DNA of 64,000 bases, taken from contig JAODUO010000548.1 in NCBI GenBank assembly GCA_025642075.2, forward strand, positions 74,501-138,500, written 5' to 3'. This document shows positions 1-57,300 of the stretch, piece after piece (position 1 is the first letter of the stretch; each line of letters opens with the position of its first letter). This DNA comes from Ridgeia piscesae. Taxonomy: Eukaryota > Annelida > Polychaeta > Sabellida > Siboglinidae. Both the position numbers and the translations under genes were made by a program. Under the pieces are notes generated by a model. That model made no database searches. It saw nothing but the letters and a program-made list of their open reading frames with translations, and was not told the DNA's origin.

Positions 1-26
1 ATTGATGTGATTGTTTTGTTGTGCAG

Positions 27-9315
<9,289 letters not shown>

Positions 9316-9665
9316 CCACTGTAGCCTCGTGGTCAGTGTGATGGTCTCATGAGAGGGAAGGTGGGAAACTGCTGAGAGAAACAAGCTATGACCCTGAGTA
9401 ACACTGACCACTGTTGGTCAGGTGGCTAGGGTATTCTACGTGCCATTTACAGTGTATGTATGAAACTTAATTCATAAGCCAAGCAAAGTGTTGTCATTAT
9501 CTTCATGATGAATTCTATTTATTGGTTACATGGTAGTCTGATCGATAATATTGTGTGTGTGTGTGCATGCACATGTGATGCATGCCTGTTTGGAGAATTC
9601 TTTCTTGGTATACTATCATAACATGCACATAAACACCACACTGGTATAGTGTACACAGTCACACA

Positions 9666-9696
<31 letters not shown>

Positions 9697-10696
9697 GCAC
9701 ACACCCACACCCACACCCACACCCACCACAACACACAACACACAACACACAACACACAACACACAACACACAACACATACACAACACATTTCATTTATGT
9801 GATATAAAATATTTACACTTGGAGATTTTAATATGGATAAATGCATTACACCCGAATGGTACATCGTAATGGTTTATATGCTACGTTTATATGCTACGTG
9901 ACTGAGATGAGTAACTTCTGAATCACCGTATTCACCCTGATGTGACAGTTTATATTGAACATGTTCGAAATACTTTGTCAATTTTCTATGTACACTGTAT
10001 AGTTATACATATATTTATGAAATATTTTGTAACAGTAATACAGCTGATGTCTGCAAACATTTTGATGATGTGAATTTTGCTTGATAAGTTTGTTTGGTCA
10101 AACGTATCATCATATGTATATATATATCCTTTTTATTAATGTAATTGTTCAATTACTTCACTATATGAATTTATTACCAAATTTGTCACACAGTGTGAAG
10201 TGCAACATTGCATGGAACACAGCCATCCTCGTGTAATATTTAAACCAAAAGAAATAATTTCAAATAATCCCCTTGTTCTGCAACATTATCTGGTATTATT
10301 CTCAGTTTACAGAATTGAGTATTGATGTACGAAAACCCAACGTGCTCGCATTAAAATTCATTCCATCGACAGTAGCTTTGGCACAAATGTTGATATAAAT
10401 ATTTGTATATATTTATTAAGTTAGATGTACTCACTGTTCCCTTTAACTATATTTAACAATTTATGTTGTCTGTGTGGGCATATTTTTGTCTGTTATAAGA
10501 ATACATCAACCCATCAAGGTTGGGATTTTATTCTAGTACAGAACTTAATGCATGTACATGCATTGTATAGTAACCATCGTTCAGTTTAGAGTTTTATAAC
10601 TTTTATCACCGACATTCATTTGTATATTAGAACTTTAGCTTACACATTAACCTGTATACATTCTGTACCTGTGTATTTCTCATATTACGTTTTATA
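9316..10696 (+). other. LIG4 3' untranslated region (inferred)
   Basis: AT-rich and without open frames after the LIG4 stop. It holds a short GT tract (9552-9564) and CA/CGCA repeats (9660-9785). It is taken as 3' UTR up to the first AATAAA. Confidence 0.55.
9660..9785. repeat. CA / CGCA / CACCCA simple repeats
   Basis: Successive blocks of ACGC, ACACCC and CACAA repeats in the LIG4 3' region. Confidence 0.92.
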
Positions 10697-10702
10697 AATA
10701 AA
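10697..10702 (+). terminator. Candidate LIG4 polyadenylation signal
   Basis: AATAAA, the first canonical hexamer I find downstream of the LIG4 stop codon, followed by AT-rich sequence. Confidence 0.5.
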
Positions 10703-11044
10703 ATTGTTATAAACACATTTTTCATCTTATAGAAATCATTCATGTGTGCCTCAAAACCTGTTTATTCATTAAACAATTACCTGGAAATAATCTTTAGTGA
10801 ATACAGGTAATTGAAATTTAACAAGGCTTTATTTTCTGTAACTTCTTATAATGTACTAATAAATCTATGCAAACAAATCAGCATATTAGTTTACGTATTC
10901 TTTGTAAAAGATGACCAATCATTTATACTGCATGCCTTGCCCGTGACAACTGAGTTACACTGTGTTTAATGGGAAATTGACGAGGAACCACAATAAAAAC
11001 AACTATGAGTATATTTTTCGTATACAGTATGATCTCAGCAATAT
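10703..11044. other. Convergent intergenic gap between LIG4 and IPO13
   Basis: AT-rich sequence between the two candidate polyadenylation signals. I see no gene in it. Confidence 0.5.
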
Positions 11045-11050
11045 TTTATT
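11045..11050 (-). terminator. Candidate IPO13 polyadenylation signal
   Basis: TTTATT on the plus strand reads AATAAA on the minus strand, about 620 bases past the IPO13 stop. The 3' UTR would be 11051-11666. Confidence 0.4.
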
Positions 11051-11666
11051 ACATATTTTATATCGAATAAAACATTCAACATCTTTATGTAATAACGATT
11101 ATGACGATATCTATTATATAGATTTACATTTCTCCTTTATAAATGTAGATGATGAAAATACTATCGAGATAATGCTATATTCTGATTGTTGTTACCATGG
11201 TGATTGTACGTGCTTGAATAGTGTATGTTTCAAGACATGATAAAAATGTGCAAAACTAGTTGTTTGTCCATATTATATGTGTTCAGTCAGCAGCTAAAAT
11301 GAGGGAGATTCAGTGGCAAACTAAAACGTGCAAGAGGAAGAGTCCACCCAGACTTCTGTACTTTGGATTTTGAACTGCAAACAATTTAAATGTTTTTTTG
11401 TAGATGTCCAAATACATACAACAATTACAGCATATGTAACTATATAACCAGTGCAGGTTTAATTAACATCCAATATTTTTGACCACCAGTTGTACACTTC
11501 ATAGAAGGATAGAAATTAAGTGAAGTCAAGACATCGCAACACTTGCTAAGTCCATTCAGTCCACACAAAATACCACAGCAGTTGTGATGCCAGCCATGCA
11601 GTATTTCTGACTGTCCATTGTATTTGTTCTGGGCAATAGCAAATATCCACACTGCATATTTCGTTC

Positions 11667-46211
<34,545 letters not shown>

Positions 46212-47595
46212 TTTCAGCTAATCGTCAGACGAAATAAAGCCGCCGGTGAATACTAAATATAGATAATGCAAGAAATGTGCATTACGCATTACTTTCGATT
46301 ATTAACCAAAACGAGCAACACTGGTCTCACGCCGACATAACCAGCAAGCGTAATGCGCAGTGAGCGATATTAGACATTCAATAGTGTTATAAGTATAAAT
46401 ACGGTGATTGCAGCTATTTAATAACAACCGCATATCACTGGTACAGCAGCATTAACTTCATTGTAGAAATTATGCTGATGACTAACACCAGAGATGTGCC
46501 TAAAACGTTAATTACTATTTAAGACATAACACATCCAGAAATTAAGCAAACTCTGCGGAAGTAAACAAGTGATAAGCATCAATACTTCAAGGACATCAAC
46601 GAACGCGACTCGGCGTCGTTGACGATGTCGCGCTTACATTTTTCCGGTCGTTATGTAAAATCATCAATGTGCAGCGAACAGAGCTTTTTTTATAAATGCC
46701 ACGGGCTGTTCGTTAACTCTCCTGTGATGATTACTGTGAAGGGTTGCTTAAAATGTCATTCAATACAATAAAATATTACGTTTGTCACGGATTATGGCGC
46801 ACTATAGTCACGTGATTTACGTTTGCTATCAAAATATACCTCAAAGCTTGTTTACCTCGGGTTAATTTGCGACAAATAACTTTGCTGACAGGTTATATAC
46901 ATCAAAAGGAACAACCCGTAGTATTTATACCATAAATGCTTTGTTCTTTCGCAGCACATTGATAATTTTATATTTATGGCGCATGCGCAGAAACGTCAAT
47001 CGGAACGTTTATAACGCCGAAAAAATGCGCTACAACGAACTAAGGCCGTCTAGTCATGCGTGTGTTTGTACGAAATCTCTGTCCAGTATTTATATTACAC
47101 AGATTGGTTGATGCAAGCATATGATTTATTTTATTGGCTACGGTTTTGGTTGTGGTATAATTGACCGAGTAATTAATGATAACGTATTTTAATTGTATTA
47201 TTGCGAGGCAGTTTTAGCCATAGGTTCCACATACTGTCAGATATTGCTCTGTGTTTGTGTTTGTATACGCTGATTGTGCACTGGCCGCCCACTCCCATGA
47301 AGACTTCCAATACACGACTGACCGGTTGGCAGGAACCTGCTGAACGATGGTATAGTACACGTGCAAGATTAACAACATCATAGGCAATGAAGACTGTGTT
47401 TAACTTCGAATACCTAGCCTTATTAAGCAACTTCAAGTGGACTGGACATACTGTCCTTGAGGAAGATAGCAGCACCCCAATGTTGCTTTTATGCGTATAT
47501 AGGGATACATGCGTTACCAATTAAGGCAAGCCTTGCAAGCGACAGAAAAACACATTGAAAGCCATGAACATTGGAAGCAACTATACGTATAAAAA
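46212..47595. other. IPO13 upstream region and 5' UTR (inferred)
   Basis: Mixed AT-rich and CpG-containing sequence upstream of the IPO13 start. There is no TATA box in an obvious place. The only strong regulatory motif seen is the NRF-1-like palindrome at 46979. Confidence 0.45.
46979..46988. promoter_or_regulatory. NRF-1-like palindrome GCGCATGCGC
   Basis: Perfect GCGCATGCGC followed by A, the consensus bound by NRF-1-type factors, about 770 bases upstream of the IPO13 start codon. Function is inferred only from the motif. Confidence 0.45.
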
Positions 47596-47599
47596 ACCT

Positions 47600-49765
47600 T
47601 CGATGGCAGAGCGATATAGCCGCGCGTCCTTTAGAAAATTAAGGGAACAGAGGAAGCAAAGCTATTGATTCCATGATGACACGGAGAGCTGATCTGACGG
47701 AAATGCCGGACTGCAACGTAATACCCGGAGAGTAGGTTGTATATCAGCATCGGCTGCTATGTGTAGTCCTGAAGGAGACAAGAAGAAAAACACATAGGAC
47801 CAGCGAAAAAGGCTTAAGATCTGGACTCTGAAGGGAGAAACGTGACGGAATACAGAAACAAAATGGAAGAGAAATACCAGCTGGAGGCAGACACTAATAC
47901 AGAAGAAAGTTGGAAATTGTGGAGCCACCAAGGAAAAGGAGGGAAACACCTGGAGAGGGAGACCTGGTGGTGTAATGAAGAGGTGCAGGAGAGCCTGAGA
48001 AAGAAAAAGGATGCATTCGAGAAATGACACAAGCAATGTGTAAACGAACTGAGGGAGACCTATAAGGTTATGAAGAAAGGGCAAAAGCTGTAGTAGCCAA
48101 AGCTAAAAACGAGGTGAATGAGCGGATAATCTACAAGGTGGCAAAACAAAGGGCAAGATCACGAACAGACATTGGGGACGTGAGTGTGATTAAAGACCAA
48201 ATAGGGGAAATGCTAGCAGATGAGGTAAAGATCAAAGAGAGGTGGAGATAGTATTTCAGCAATCTACTAAATGTAGAAAACGCCAGGGAATAGCAGTAGA
48301 AGGGCCACTCCGGGAAATATCAAGGGAAGAGGTGAAGAAAGCCACAGAGAGTATGAAGAAGGGAAAAACCGAAAGATGCTCAGGCCTCCCGATAGACCTT
48401 ATCAAACACTTAGGGGAGAGTGGAGAGGACATGGTGCATGAAATACTGAAGACAGTTTGGGAAGAGGAACAGATGCCAGAAGAGTGTGAGAAAAGTGAGA
48501 TCGTCCCCTTATACAAGCAAAAGGGGGACCAACTAGAATGTAGGAATTTTAGAGGCATTAAGCTGCTGGAACATGGAAAGAAGATGTTTGAGAAGATCCT
48601 AGAGCGCAGACTCAGAAAACTTATCACAGTCAACAACATGCAATTTTGATTTAGTTCAAGGAAAGATACAACAGATGCAGTACTTATCACACAACAACTG
48701 CAAAAAAAACACGAAGAAGTGCACAAGAATTTGTTTTTTACCTTCGTAGATTTTGAAAAAGCGTATGACAGGGTGCCCAGGGATCTGGGATCAGATAAGG
48801 ATAGGGGTCCCAGAGAACCTATAGTGAGGCTAGTAGAAACAACATACCATGGAGCATCAACAGTAGTGAGAACCACGTATGGCAGAACTGATGAGTTCCC
48901 CATCAGAGTTGGCCTACACCAGGGATCAGGGCTCAGCCCATTCTTGTTCATCGTAGTACTAGATGTCTTCAGCGATGAGTTCAGATGCGGGCTGCCATGT
49001 GAACTGCTGACGATCTGGCAGTAGTAACAGATACAGAGGAGGAGATGCAGAAGAGGTGGCTTGGATGGCAGATTGGGATGGAGAGCAAGGGATTAAAAGT
49101 CAACACTGGGAAAACGGAAGTGATGGTCAGTAGCAGCAGAGGAACAAAATCAAACATCAAAGACAGCCGAGGCACGAGCCTCAGACATGTGAAAATTCAA
49201 ATATTTATGTGTCACCATAAGTGAAGAAGGAGGGTCAGAGGAAGCATAAGAGTTAGTGCAGCTTGGGCAAAGTGGAGAGACCTATCCGGAGTTATCAGTG
49301 ACAAGAAAATGCCCCAAAAAATAATAGCTCTACATGACTGTAGACCAGTACTTCTGTATGGAGCAGAATGTTGGACAGTTAGAAAGAAGAAAACAAATAT
49401 GAGTATGTTGAGAAGAATTAAAGGTGTAAAACAGAGAGACAAAATAAAAAGTATGGACATCAGAAACGAGCTAGGAGTAAATACATCAAAGTGAAAGTTA
49501 GAGAAATTACACTATGCTGGTATGGACACATGCAGAAAATGGAAGAAAACAATGAAGTGAGAGCAATTGTTGATTTGACAGTGCCAGTAAAAAGACCAAG
49601 AGGGAGACGAAGAGGGAGATGGGTGGATTACGTCCAAACGGACGTGCATGAACTACGGATCACCACGGAGGATGCCCAGGACATAACATTCTGGAAATCA
49701 AGAATTCGGGCCGCTGAAAGGCGAAGAAGAAGGAGAAGAAGAAGAAGGAAGCAAAGCGCAACACA
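47600..49765 (+). mobile_element. RTE-type LINE, decayed, 5'-truncated
   Basis: Frameshifted frames read in order WWCNEEVQESLRKKKDAFEK, then IVPLYKQKGDQLECRNFRGI, FVDFEKAYDRVPRDL, VGLHQGSGLSPFLFIVV, LIALHDCRPVLLYGAECW-like and CWYGHMQKMEENNEVR, ending GRWVDYVQTDVHELRITTED and a poly(AGA) tail. The usual FADD catalytic box is lost in a frameshift near 49000. Dead copy in the IPO13-FAM151 gap. Confidence 0.9.
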
Positions 49766-50113
49766 CCTGGATCTTCTCCCCATTAGTGTTTGCGGCCGAT
49801 CTTATGCCTTCAATTATCAAGATCGGTCGATCTTCAGTCCTACACGAGGACACATACCAGCTCACGTCCTGTAATGCCTACTCATCTGTCGGACTGACAA
49901 GAGAATCCGCCTTCAAATCTCACAATGTTAAAATATATCGGTAAATGTAATTTTGCTAACATTTTCCTTAACTAATGTGACTAATCTTCTGTTATCAAAT
50001 GTTAAATATTGTTTAAATATCGTCTAGTTCATAATTATCTTGTTTAGTATATGGGCCGCATTGCATGTTCTTCTAGTTATTTCCAGCACTCGGTAGGTTT
50101 CGATTATGTATAA

Positions 50114-50121
<8 letters not shown>

Positions 50122-50176
<55 letters not shown>
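50122..50176. repeat. (AT)n microsatellite
   Basis: Pure TA repeat directly abutting the SINE tail fragment. Confidence 0.95.
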
Positions 50177-50182
<6 letters not shown>

Positions 50183-50222
50183 GGTTACAACGATATGATC
50201 TTATGAGGTCTCATTGAACTAG
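50177..50222 (-). mobile_element. SINE 3' tail fragment
   Basis: ATTGTGGTTACAACGATATG and ATCTTATGAGGTCTCATTGA match the tail at 33978-34020. Confidence 0.65.
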
Positions 50223-50654
50223 CCATATCCTTTTTTTATATACTTGTTAAGTATTGTCTTGACTAGTGTGCTGCTAAATTGTGCATGTAATTAAAACAAT
50301 TTAATTAGTTGATCTCATAATGTTAAGATTGTGTGTTATTAATATTAAATATTTTATCAATATCATTGTTCAAATAAGTTGTATGCTTTGTTCAGTACAT
50401 CTAGATATTTCCATGGACATTTCCAATTCCTTTAATTTTCATTGCATGCTTGATGCTAGACAGGTTAGCAGTTCAAATCCGCCCAGGTTATGTATCAAAA
50501 CAACAGTACAAATACTTTGTTTTAATGAATGGCTTACATAAACTAAGAAAGAAACAGCAATACAAAAGAGATTTAAATAGTACGGATTATCGCGAGATAC
50601 TGATTGATAGTGAAAGGCCGTGAAAGACACTGCTTCCAACGAGTAATCGTCTTT

Positions 50655-50720
50655 GGTCAACTTCTAACGGCGCGCGCTTTGCGGAGAGGACGCGTCGGTG
50701 GTTCGGGCGTCAGTGTCTCG
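50655..50720. promoter_or_regulatory. CpG-rich stretch, candidate promoter
   Basis: Clustered CpGs (GGCGCGCGCTTTGCGG, GACGCGTCGG) stand out from AT-rich surroundings about 460-520 bases before the FAM151-family start codon. No TATA box is seen. Confidence 0.35.
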
Positions 50721-51178
50721 CAGTCATTCAACCGTGAAATGCTTTGATCTGTACGATACAGACGTTTATCAATAGGAAACGTCGAGGTGACAGGTAGTAG
50801 AGGATCAGTGATTTTGGGCGTTGACGTCAGTGTGGTGTGTTTATTTCAATTGTGTTTATTGGTAGCGGTATGCTCCGTTTGGATAACCGGTTTCGAACAT
50901 CTCGTCAAAACCGTCTAGCAAACATCGCATGCCTGGACACTAGTTTGCAACGCCAACGGTGTCGTGTCACGGTAACAAACAAATCAAATAGCGAAGGTCT
51001 TGCATGTGTGCTGACAAGCAGCATATAACAACGGAAGTGAACGAGTAACGAACAGAACAGTACTACTCAACAGAAATGTTGAAAACACGAAGTCGGTGAT
51101 AAGGAAGCAGTTGCATGCAAATTACGCAACCCCGACGGCAACGAAGACACCAACACGACGGATGACGGAAGCAGCGTC

Positions 51179-51305
51179 ATGACGTTTCGCAGTCGGACGA
51201 TATGGGCACTAAGCCAGAAGATACCGAGGCCCTTGCGGAAGGCGCTATTGTTCCAATGGGCTGGAATGGCTCTATTTCTATTTGTATGGGTGAAGTTCAA
51301 TGGAG
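51179..51305 (+). CDS. FAM151: FAM151-family exon 1 (signal anchor)
   Basis: Starts ATGACGTTTCGC; donor GTGAGT, phase 1. It encodes MTFRSRTIWALSQKIPRPLR followed by a hydrophobic stretch, ALLFQWAGMALFLFVWV. Confidence 0.88.
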
Positions 51306-54300
51306 GTGAGTTCTATTAATAAATAGTCTTCATTTCTTCAATACACTCGTCTACTACTGTACTGTAGTCTGTGTAGACTACACTGCAGTGACACTGAACT
51401 TACAACAGTTTCACTTAGATCGAACAAATACCTTGGTTACTTGGTTGGCATAATTAATGGTACTTTTAGCATGTATCTATGTCATATATGTATCAAACAG
51501 TATAAGCAAAACCTATAAATTATTGTATCATTTAACATCTAATAACCATGCCAGACTGGCTAAATATTTGTTCAAATACCAAGATAATTTAAATGGGATA
51601 ACTGCTGTCTATCGTGTTTGATAATAACTGTAAATCAGTGTAGAAATGTGTCTTAAGCTTTGGTGAGAAATCAATCCTACTTGTATTTTACTGCAGTGCC
51701 CGCAATTTTTTTTCAGTCAGGCCACCATCACATTGATAGGTCATTTTGCCATTGATTTTGCAGCAGTGTGCTATCTTCTTCAAACATCACAAAAGTAGCA
51801 GAGTGTTTAATTTGTGCTTAATAAATTCACATGAGATGATGTGTGCTGCAGTGATAACCAATTGATTTAACTGCAGTTGACATTTGACAGTCAATCAATG
51901 CCTATCATACAGGAAAATACAGACATTCAAAGACCATATTTTGCTCCAGAATGACTTAACACAACTTGGGAAGTGGGCAAATACCTGGGGGATGAATTTT
52001 AATACAAACAAATGTAACATCCTAAGCATAAAAAACAAAACACAATTCTTCTATATAGCCTAAATAATGAAACTCTGGAATATGTAACTACCAACCCTTA
52101 CCTTGGCATCACCATATCTAATGACTTAAAAGTGGCACTCACACATTTCTACAATATTAACCAAAAAAGCAAATAGCACACTTGGCTTCCTAAGACGAAA
52201 TATATGCAGATGTCCAATAAACAGCAAACGGATGGCATACATTGCCCTTGTGCGCACTGTCTTAAAATATGGAGCCATAGTGTGGGACCCATACCATCGG
52301 AGGGGACCTAGACAAATTAGAAAAAAATCCAACACTGCAGCTCACTTCACCGCTGTAGACACCCAGGATCTATCACAATCATGCTCACCAACCTTAACCT
52401 CAACACATTAGATAATAGACAACGCGACCAAAGACTAAAATGTATGTATACCGAACTGTTAAAGGATCTATCCCAGCCCTCCCCACTGAAACATTCTTCC
52501 AGCCCCAAAAGACAAACAAGACACATTCAGCCTAAGCACTTTCCAGACAATGTATCCTCAAATTTTGTCCAACAACCAACAACACCAGATGTTTCATAGT
52601 ACCTACAGCCCACACTGAACAATTTAAGAATTCATCTAAAAAAAACAATAGTTGACTGGAACCAACTTAACGAGTCGCAGGTCCAAGCTGAAACCATAAC
52701 TGATTTCAGCCGCTTGATCTGCAGCTCAAACACCCAATAACATGCACACACACATCCCCCGTCGTATATAATAACCAATATTGGCTCCTTATGACGTATC
52801 CCATTCAGATTCCTTGATTACCAGTGTTCCCACAATACCACAAAAAAGAAGAATTTTTTAACGGAAGCCTGGGGAAGCATGCGTATGTCATAGAATTTAA
52901 TTGTTACTCAAATGTTGAGTTACAACAACAGATTAGCATCATGGCTTCACACACTGGCCCAAGGCAGTTAGCTCTGGATAGTATTCCTTATTTGCTAACA
53001 AAGTAATCATACAGTTACTACTGTCTATCCAAATCACATCACAAAACAAAGTAAACAAACCATGATATCCATCACAACTCACAAGTGATCTTGACAAGCC
53101 ATTTATAAAACATTAATTTATTCCCAGAAGTCATGACCTTTGATCTCTTTTCTAGGTGATGACAGATTGGACAATTGAGTGATACACATGCTTTGACCTA
53201 TTGGTCAATAAATACTAGTCCTGGTGGTTATGTAATCCTATGTAGCTGTAGCCACTCACTATCCAGCCACCTACTGGTAGTGGTGATGTGCAGGGCAGAG
53301 GGCTTACATGGTCAGTGATCCTCTTATCACCAGTCCCTGGTTAGAGGCTACCCAGTACAGTGTACATATTAAATGTCTCCTGCTAGCATCTGTACATAGT
53401 TTGCAGAGCTTATACCGACAATGTAGCTCATTTATAATGTACAGTATTTCAAAAGCAGGATTTGTGTCTGCAGAGCAGCGGATAATTCCCTGCCCATAAT
53501 AGAAAAGTGCTCCATTCTTTCAATGTGTAGATAGTATGCTTATCTGTGCACACCATAATGTCCATTATGTTGTTGTATGTACCCAGGGTAGCACATTTAC
53601 TCAGTAGTTTAAATTGAATGTTATTCAGAAAGGTACGTTCTCTTTCCTAACCAGTTTCTGGTGCAAAAGAACTAAGGTAGCAGTTGTCACAGTATAGTAT
53701 TTTGGGCGTCCCACTGACATATACTGACCATATAGTTTTATGTTGCTAGTTATGTACTATTAAGGCGACTGTAATTGAGTAAATATAGCAAATGTAACAC
53801 AAGATTGCTATCCTCTTGAGGTGAATGGTTCACTATTCACTGCTTCCAAGCATTTCCAACAGCTAGAAACCCAAATCAATATCTTATCTCAGTCCAGGTC
53901 TGTATGTAGGATAAACTGTTTGCCAGTCCACACATGTTAAGGTCGACACAAGCGTACATGCAAACTTAAAGAAGTCAGTCGATGTGTGTATTATGTCCTG
54001 GAATAAACAAGACACATGTTTCATGTTTTCCGTTATCAAAGCATAATTGACAATATAATTATGATTTCTGAAGAGTTGAGGTCCTAGTTCTTATAATCCA
54101 CTTGTGCATGGGTCTCTAGCTAAAGCTATGTCAGTTACTAGGTCAGTGGCCATTACTTTGATCAATGGAAGTAGACAGAAAGAGGTTTGTTGACCCTAGC
54201 ACAATGTTGGCATATATCAATATATTGTACAAAGACCGTATTGTAATGACAGGATGTATGCAGACATTGTATGTTTTCATTCAGATACATTACAAATAAA

Positions 54301-57300
54301 AAAATCAACATTTGATATACTAGCATGTTTTCAGAAACCAATTATTTATTTTGGACTGTTTGTTTTTCGGACAGTAAAATAATTATTTATGGGCATTTTT
54401 TTTCCGATTCATCTGAGAGTTGAGTTATTTTTATGTGTCTGAAAAAATAAGTGAATACATGAAGTCATTATTACCTGGTATATCTAGTAGATTGATATAA
54501 TTATAGTCATTATTCAGTAATATGCAACAATTGTTATCCATGGATGTATAACCATCTAGACATTAACTCTGTGACAATACAATAATAAGTAAAGGGATTA
54601 AAGAAGGAATCCCAGAGTCTGAGACAGATTCCAAAATATGCAGATTCCTGGACACTCATTTGGCCTTATTGTAGAAAAATATTTTATAAACAAATGTCCA
54701 ATTTGATTTAAAACCAAAACTCAGCTTTAAAAATGTATAAAAAAAGTTTTATATTAAAGCACAGTATAACGGATTTTTTTTTCAAATGTGAACCCATAAG
54801 CCCACACTTTAGAATATGTATCCTAAACTATTTATGTATATTTAATCATAACCACTAGTAAACTGGCAAAACAAATGTGTAAATACCAATAATACAAACA
54901 ATTGTTTTACTCTGAATATATTATTAGTGTTGTTCTCATTTGGGAATCCATTCTGTCAATGTTTGGTTGACAAGCTTATGTTTCAGACCAATAAATCAAT
55001 TAGGATGAGATTCTGATTTTTTTTAATGTAAGACTGGTGTATTGAATGAACCATAAAAATGATAAACCAATAACTGCTCATAATCATGGTCAGAATCTGG
55101 TTAAATATCAGGAATAGATTTAAGGTAAAAAGTGCCACATTCTGACATTCATTGACAGTTAATTGTCTCATTTATTTTTACTCCTGCAGTACACTGATTT
55201 ACTGTTGCTGTCATGCCAAGTCATGGATAGTCGCATTGTGTCATGATTTTTCTTCCAACACTAAGTGCAACCACAGCTTCCAGCTGCTTTGCTCTGTTAA
55301 TATGATGCCACATAGTCGCACATTTGACAATTGCAAACTTGTGAAAAACACTCAGTGGATTCATAGGTCCTGTCTGTTTTGATTTTACCCACACGCCCAA
55401 ACTAGCTTTAAAAAGAGTCAAATGTCATGATGTCTCAGCCTGTAATATTTCAAGTGAACCCACCAACATCTGCAATTTTGACTTTGGTTTCACTTTGTGT
55501 CACTTTTTTTAGCAATGTGCTCAGTGAGTTCATACGAAATGGTGTACACTAGTGTTAATTACCTCTGGCAAAATTACCAGGTAAACCTCTGTAGAAAAGG
55601 ACAGATCTATACATGTATGACCTCCAGTGTCAATGTTTCAGTGTCTGTATTTCCTGCCAATGAATTTGTACAGAAACCTGTCACCCACTGGTGCCATTGG
55701 GGACTGGGACTAAATCATTTATTTTATATTACATGATCATAATTCAAAAGTACTTAAAAGTATGTGACATTGAAGTACTTGTGTATTTAAGTGCAAGTAC
55801 TTTTGTTGTTTTGAAAATGTACAAATGCATATGTACCAAAAATGTATTCATGTACAAAAGTAGTTTTACCTAAGTACGAAGTACTTTGGCACAGCCCTGG
55901 TAGACATGTATTATTAACACGATTTAACCTAACTTATCTTTGTGTGAATGTAGTGTTGAGGCTGTCACCTGAATGGGTAACTTGTTTGTCCGACAGGTTT
56001 TATTCCGAGTTTCTTTACTGGGGTGACACAGCGACCACTGTCCGGCACAGATGCTGACCTGCTTGACCACTTTCAGCAGACTAACTATGACGGCAGTGAG
56101 ATCACATGGCTACATGGGGTCAACAGTCGCACGGCCATGCAACAGGTGTTGAAAGGTAGGGCAGATGTCAGCTGGTCCTCACGTTCGTGCTACTTTCAGT
56201 TCCACTTTGTTTCTCTACTTATATCTACCTATTATATAATTTGAAATTTGTTTGTGGTTACCGTTAGTTTTAAACAAGTTATGAGAGTTAAAGATTGAAG
56301 ATTACTAGTAACAGTGAACATGGAAGAGATGTATTGTGTGCCGTCTACAATAAAATAAATGACACATCGACAGGCTACGTGTGTACTGGATAAAGAGATC
56401 TGAAACTAAAGAAGTTACTGGTAGTGGTAGCGGCAAAAGCTGGCAAGCGAATTTTAAGCATCCACATAATACGTGTGAACAAAAGGATACGACAGAGTAA
56501 AGACTGATACTATAGAGTATAAATCTTCTGTCTTTACTGAGCTTTAAATTTACCGTGACATTTCTAGGTGTTAAATTACAATACATCACGCATTCCAACT
56601 CTTCTCAAGGAAAGGTTTGCCTTGGAGATTGACGTCATGGTGACAAAAAGAGCAGTATACACTGTTTACATATTTGAAAAATTTAACTGCTTTGAAATAA
56701 TTCCATAATGTAACGTGTCAAACATGTTATGTCTTTAACATCCAAACTAAACGTGATGGTGTACTTGTAGCCAGGGCTTTATGCAGGACCAAATTATTGC
56801 CAGTCACACATGTTTTGATGGACACTTGGATGTTAACTGTTAAGCCAGTTTACAAACTTTAAAATGTGTTTGATGACCTGAAATGGACTACAAACACACA
56901 TGTGACACCATTTACACTCACTATCAAGGCATAACTAACAATATGTATGGTTTTGGAAGACCTTTTTTCGCTCCTTCATTTCCCCCCCCATATTTCTACC
57001 GGTCCACATTGGTTTTTACCCGTCCAAATGACGGGTGGATGGGTCTCTGCATGAAGCTATGCTTGTAGCGGCTTTAGGTAACAGTATCACAACTGTTATG
57101 TGCTAGTAAGGTGACAAAACCCATCTTGTCTAGACAGTTCTCATAGATTAGTTAATTCAGTTCCTACCAGATGTCCACCTGTAAGTCAAATGCAAAAACT
57201 ATGGGTTGAGTTTAGACTAGGAAGCGTGTAATGTAGAATTGCTTTTCTGTCATGACAGGTAAGATGTTCCTGGTAGCAAAAAACACTTTCCATTAGAATA

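Larger units (their letters stand above)
49766..51178. other. Upstream region of the FAM151-family gene
   Basis: Contains an (AT)n tract (50122-50176), a SINE tail fragment (50177-50222) and a CpG-rich stretch (50655-50720). A short uORF, ATG TTG AAA..., starts at 51076 and stops after seven codons. No other gene is seen. Confidence 0.5.

Noticed and set aside
48256..48951. 231-codon minus-strand frame
   Set aside because: It is the antisense shadow of the RTE-type reverse-transcriptase remnant.
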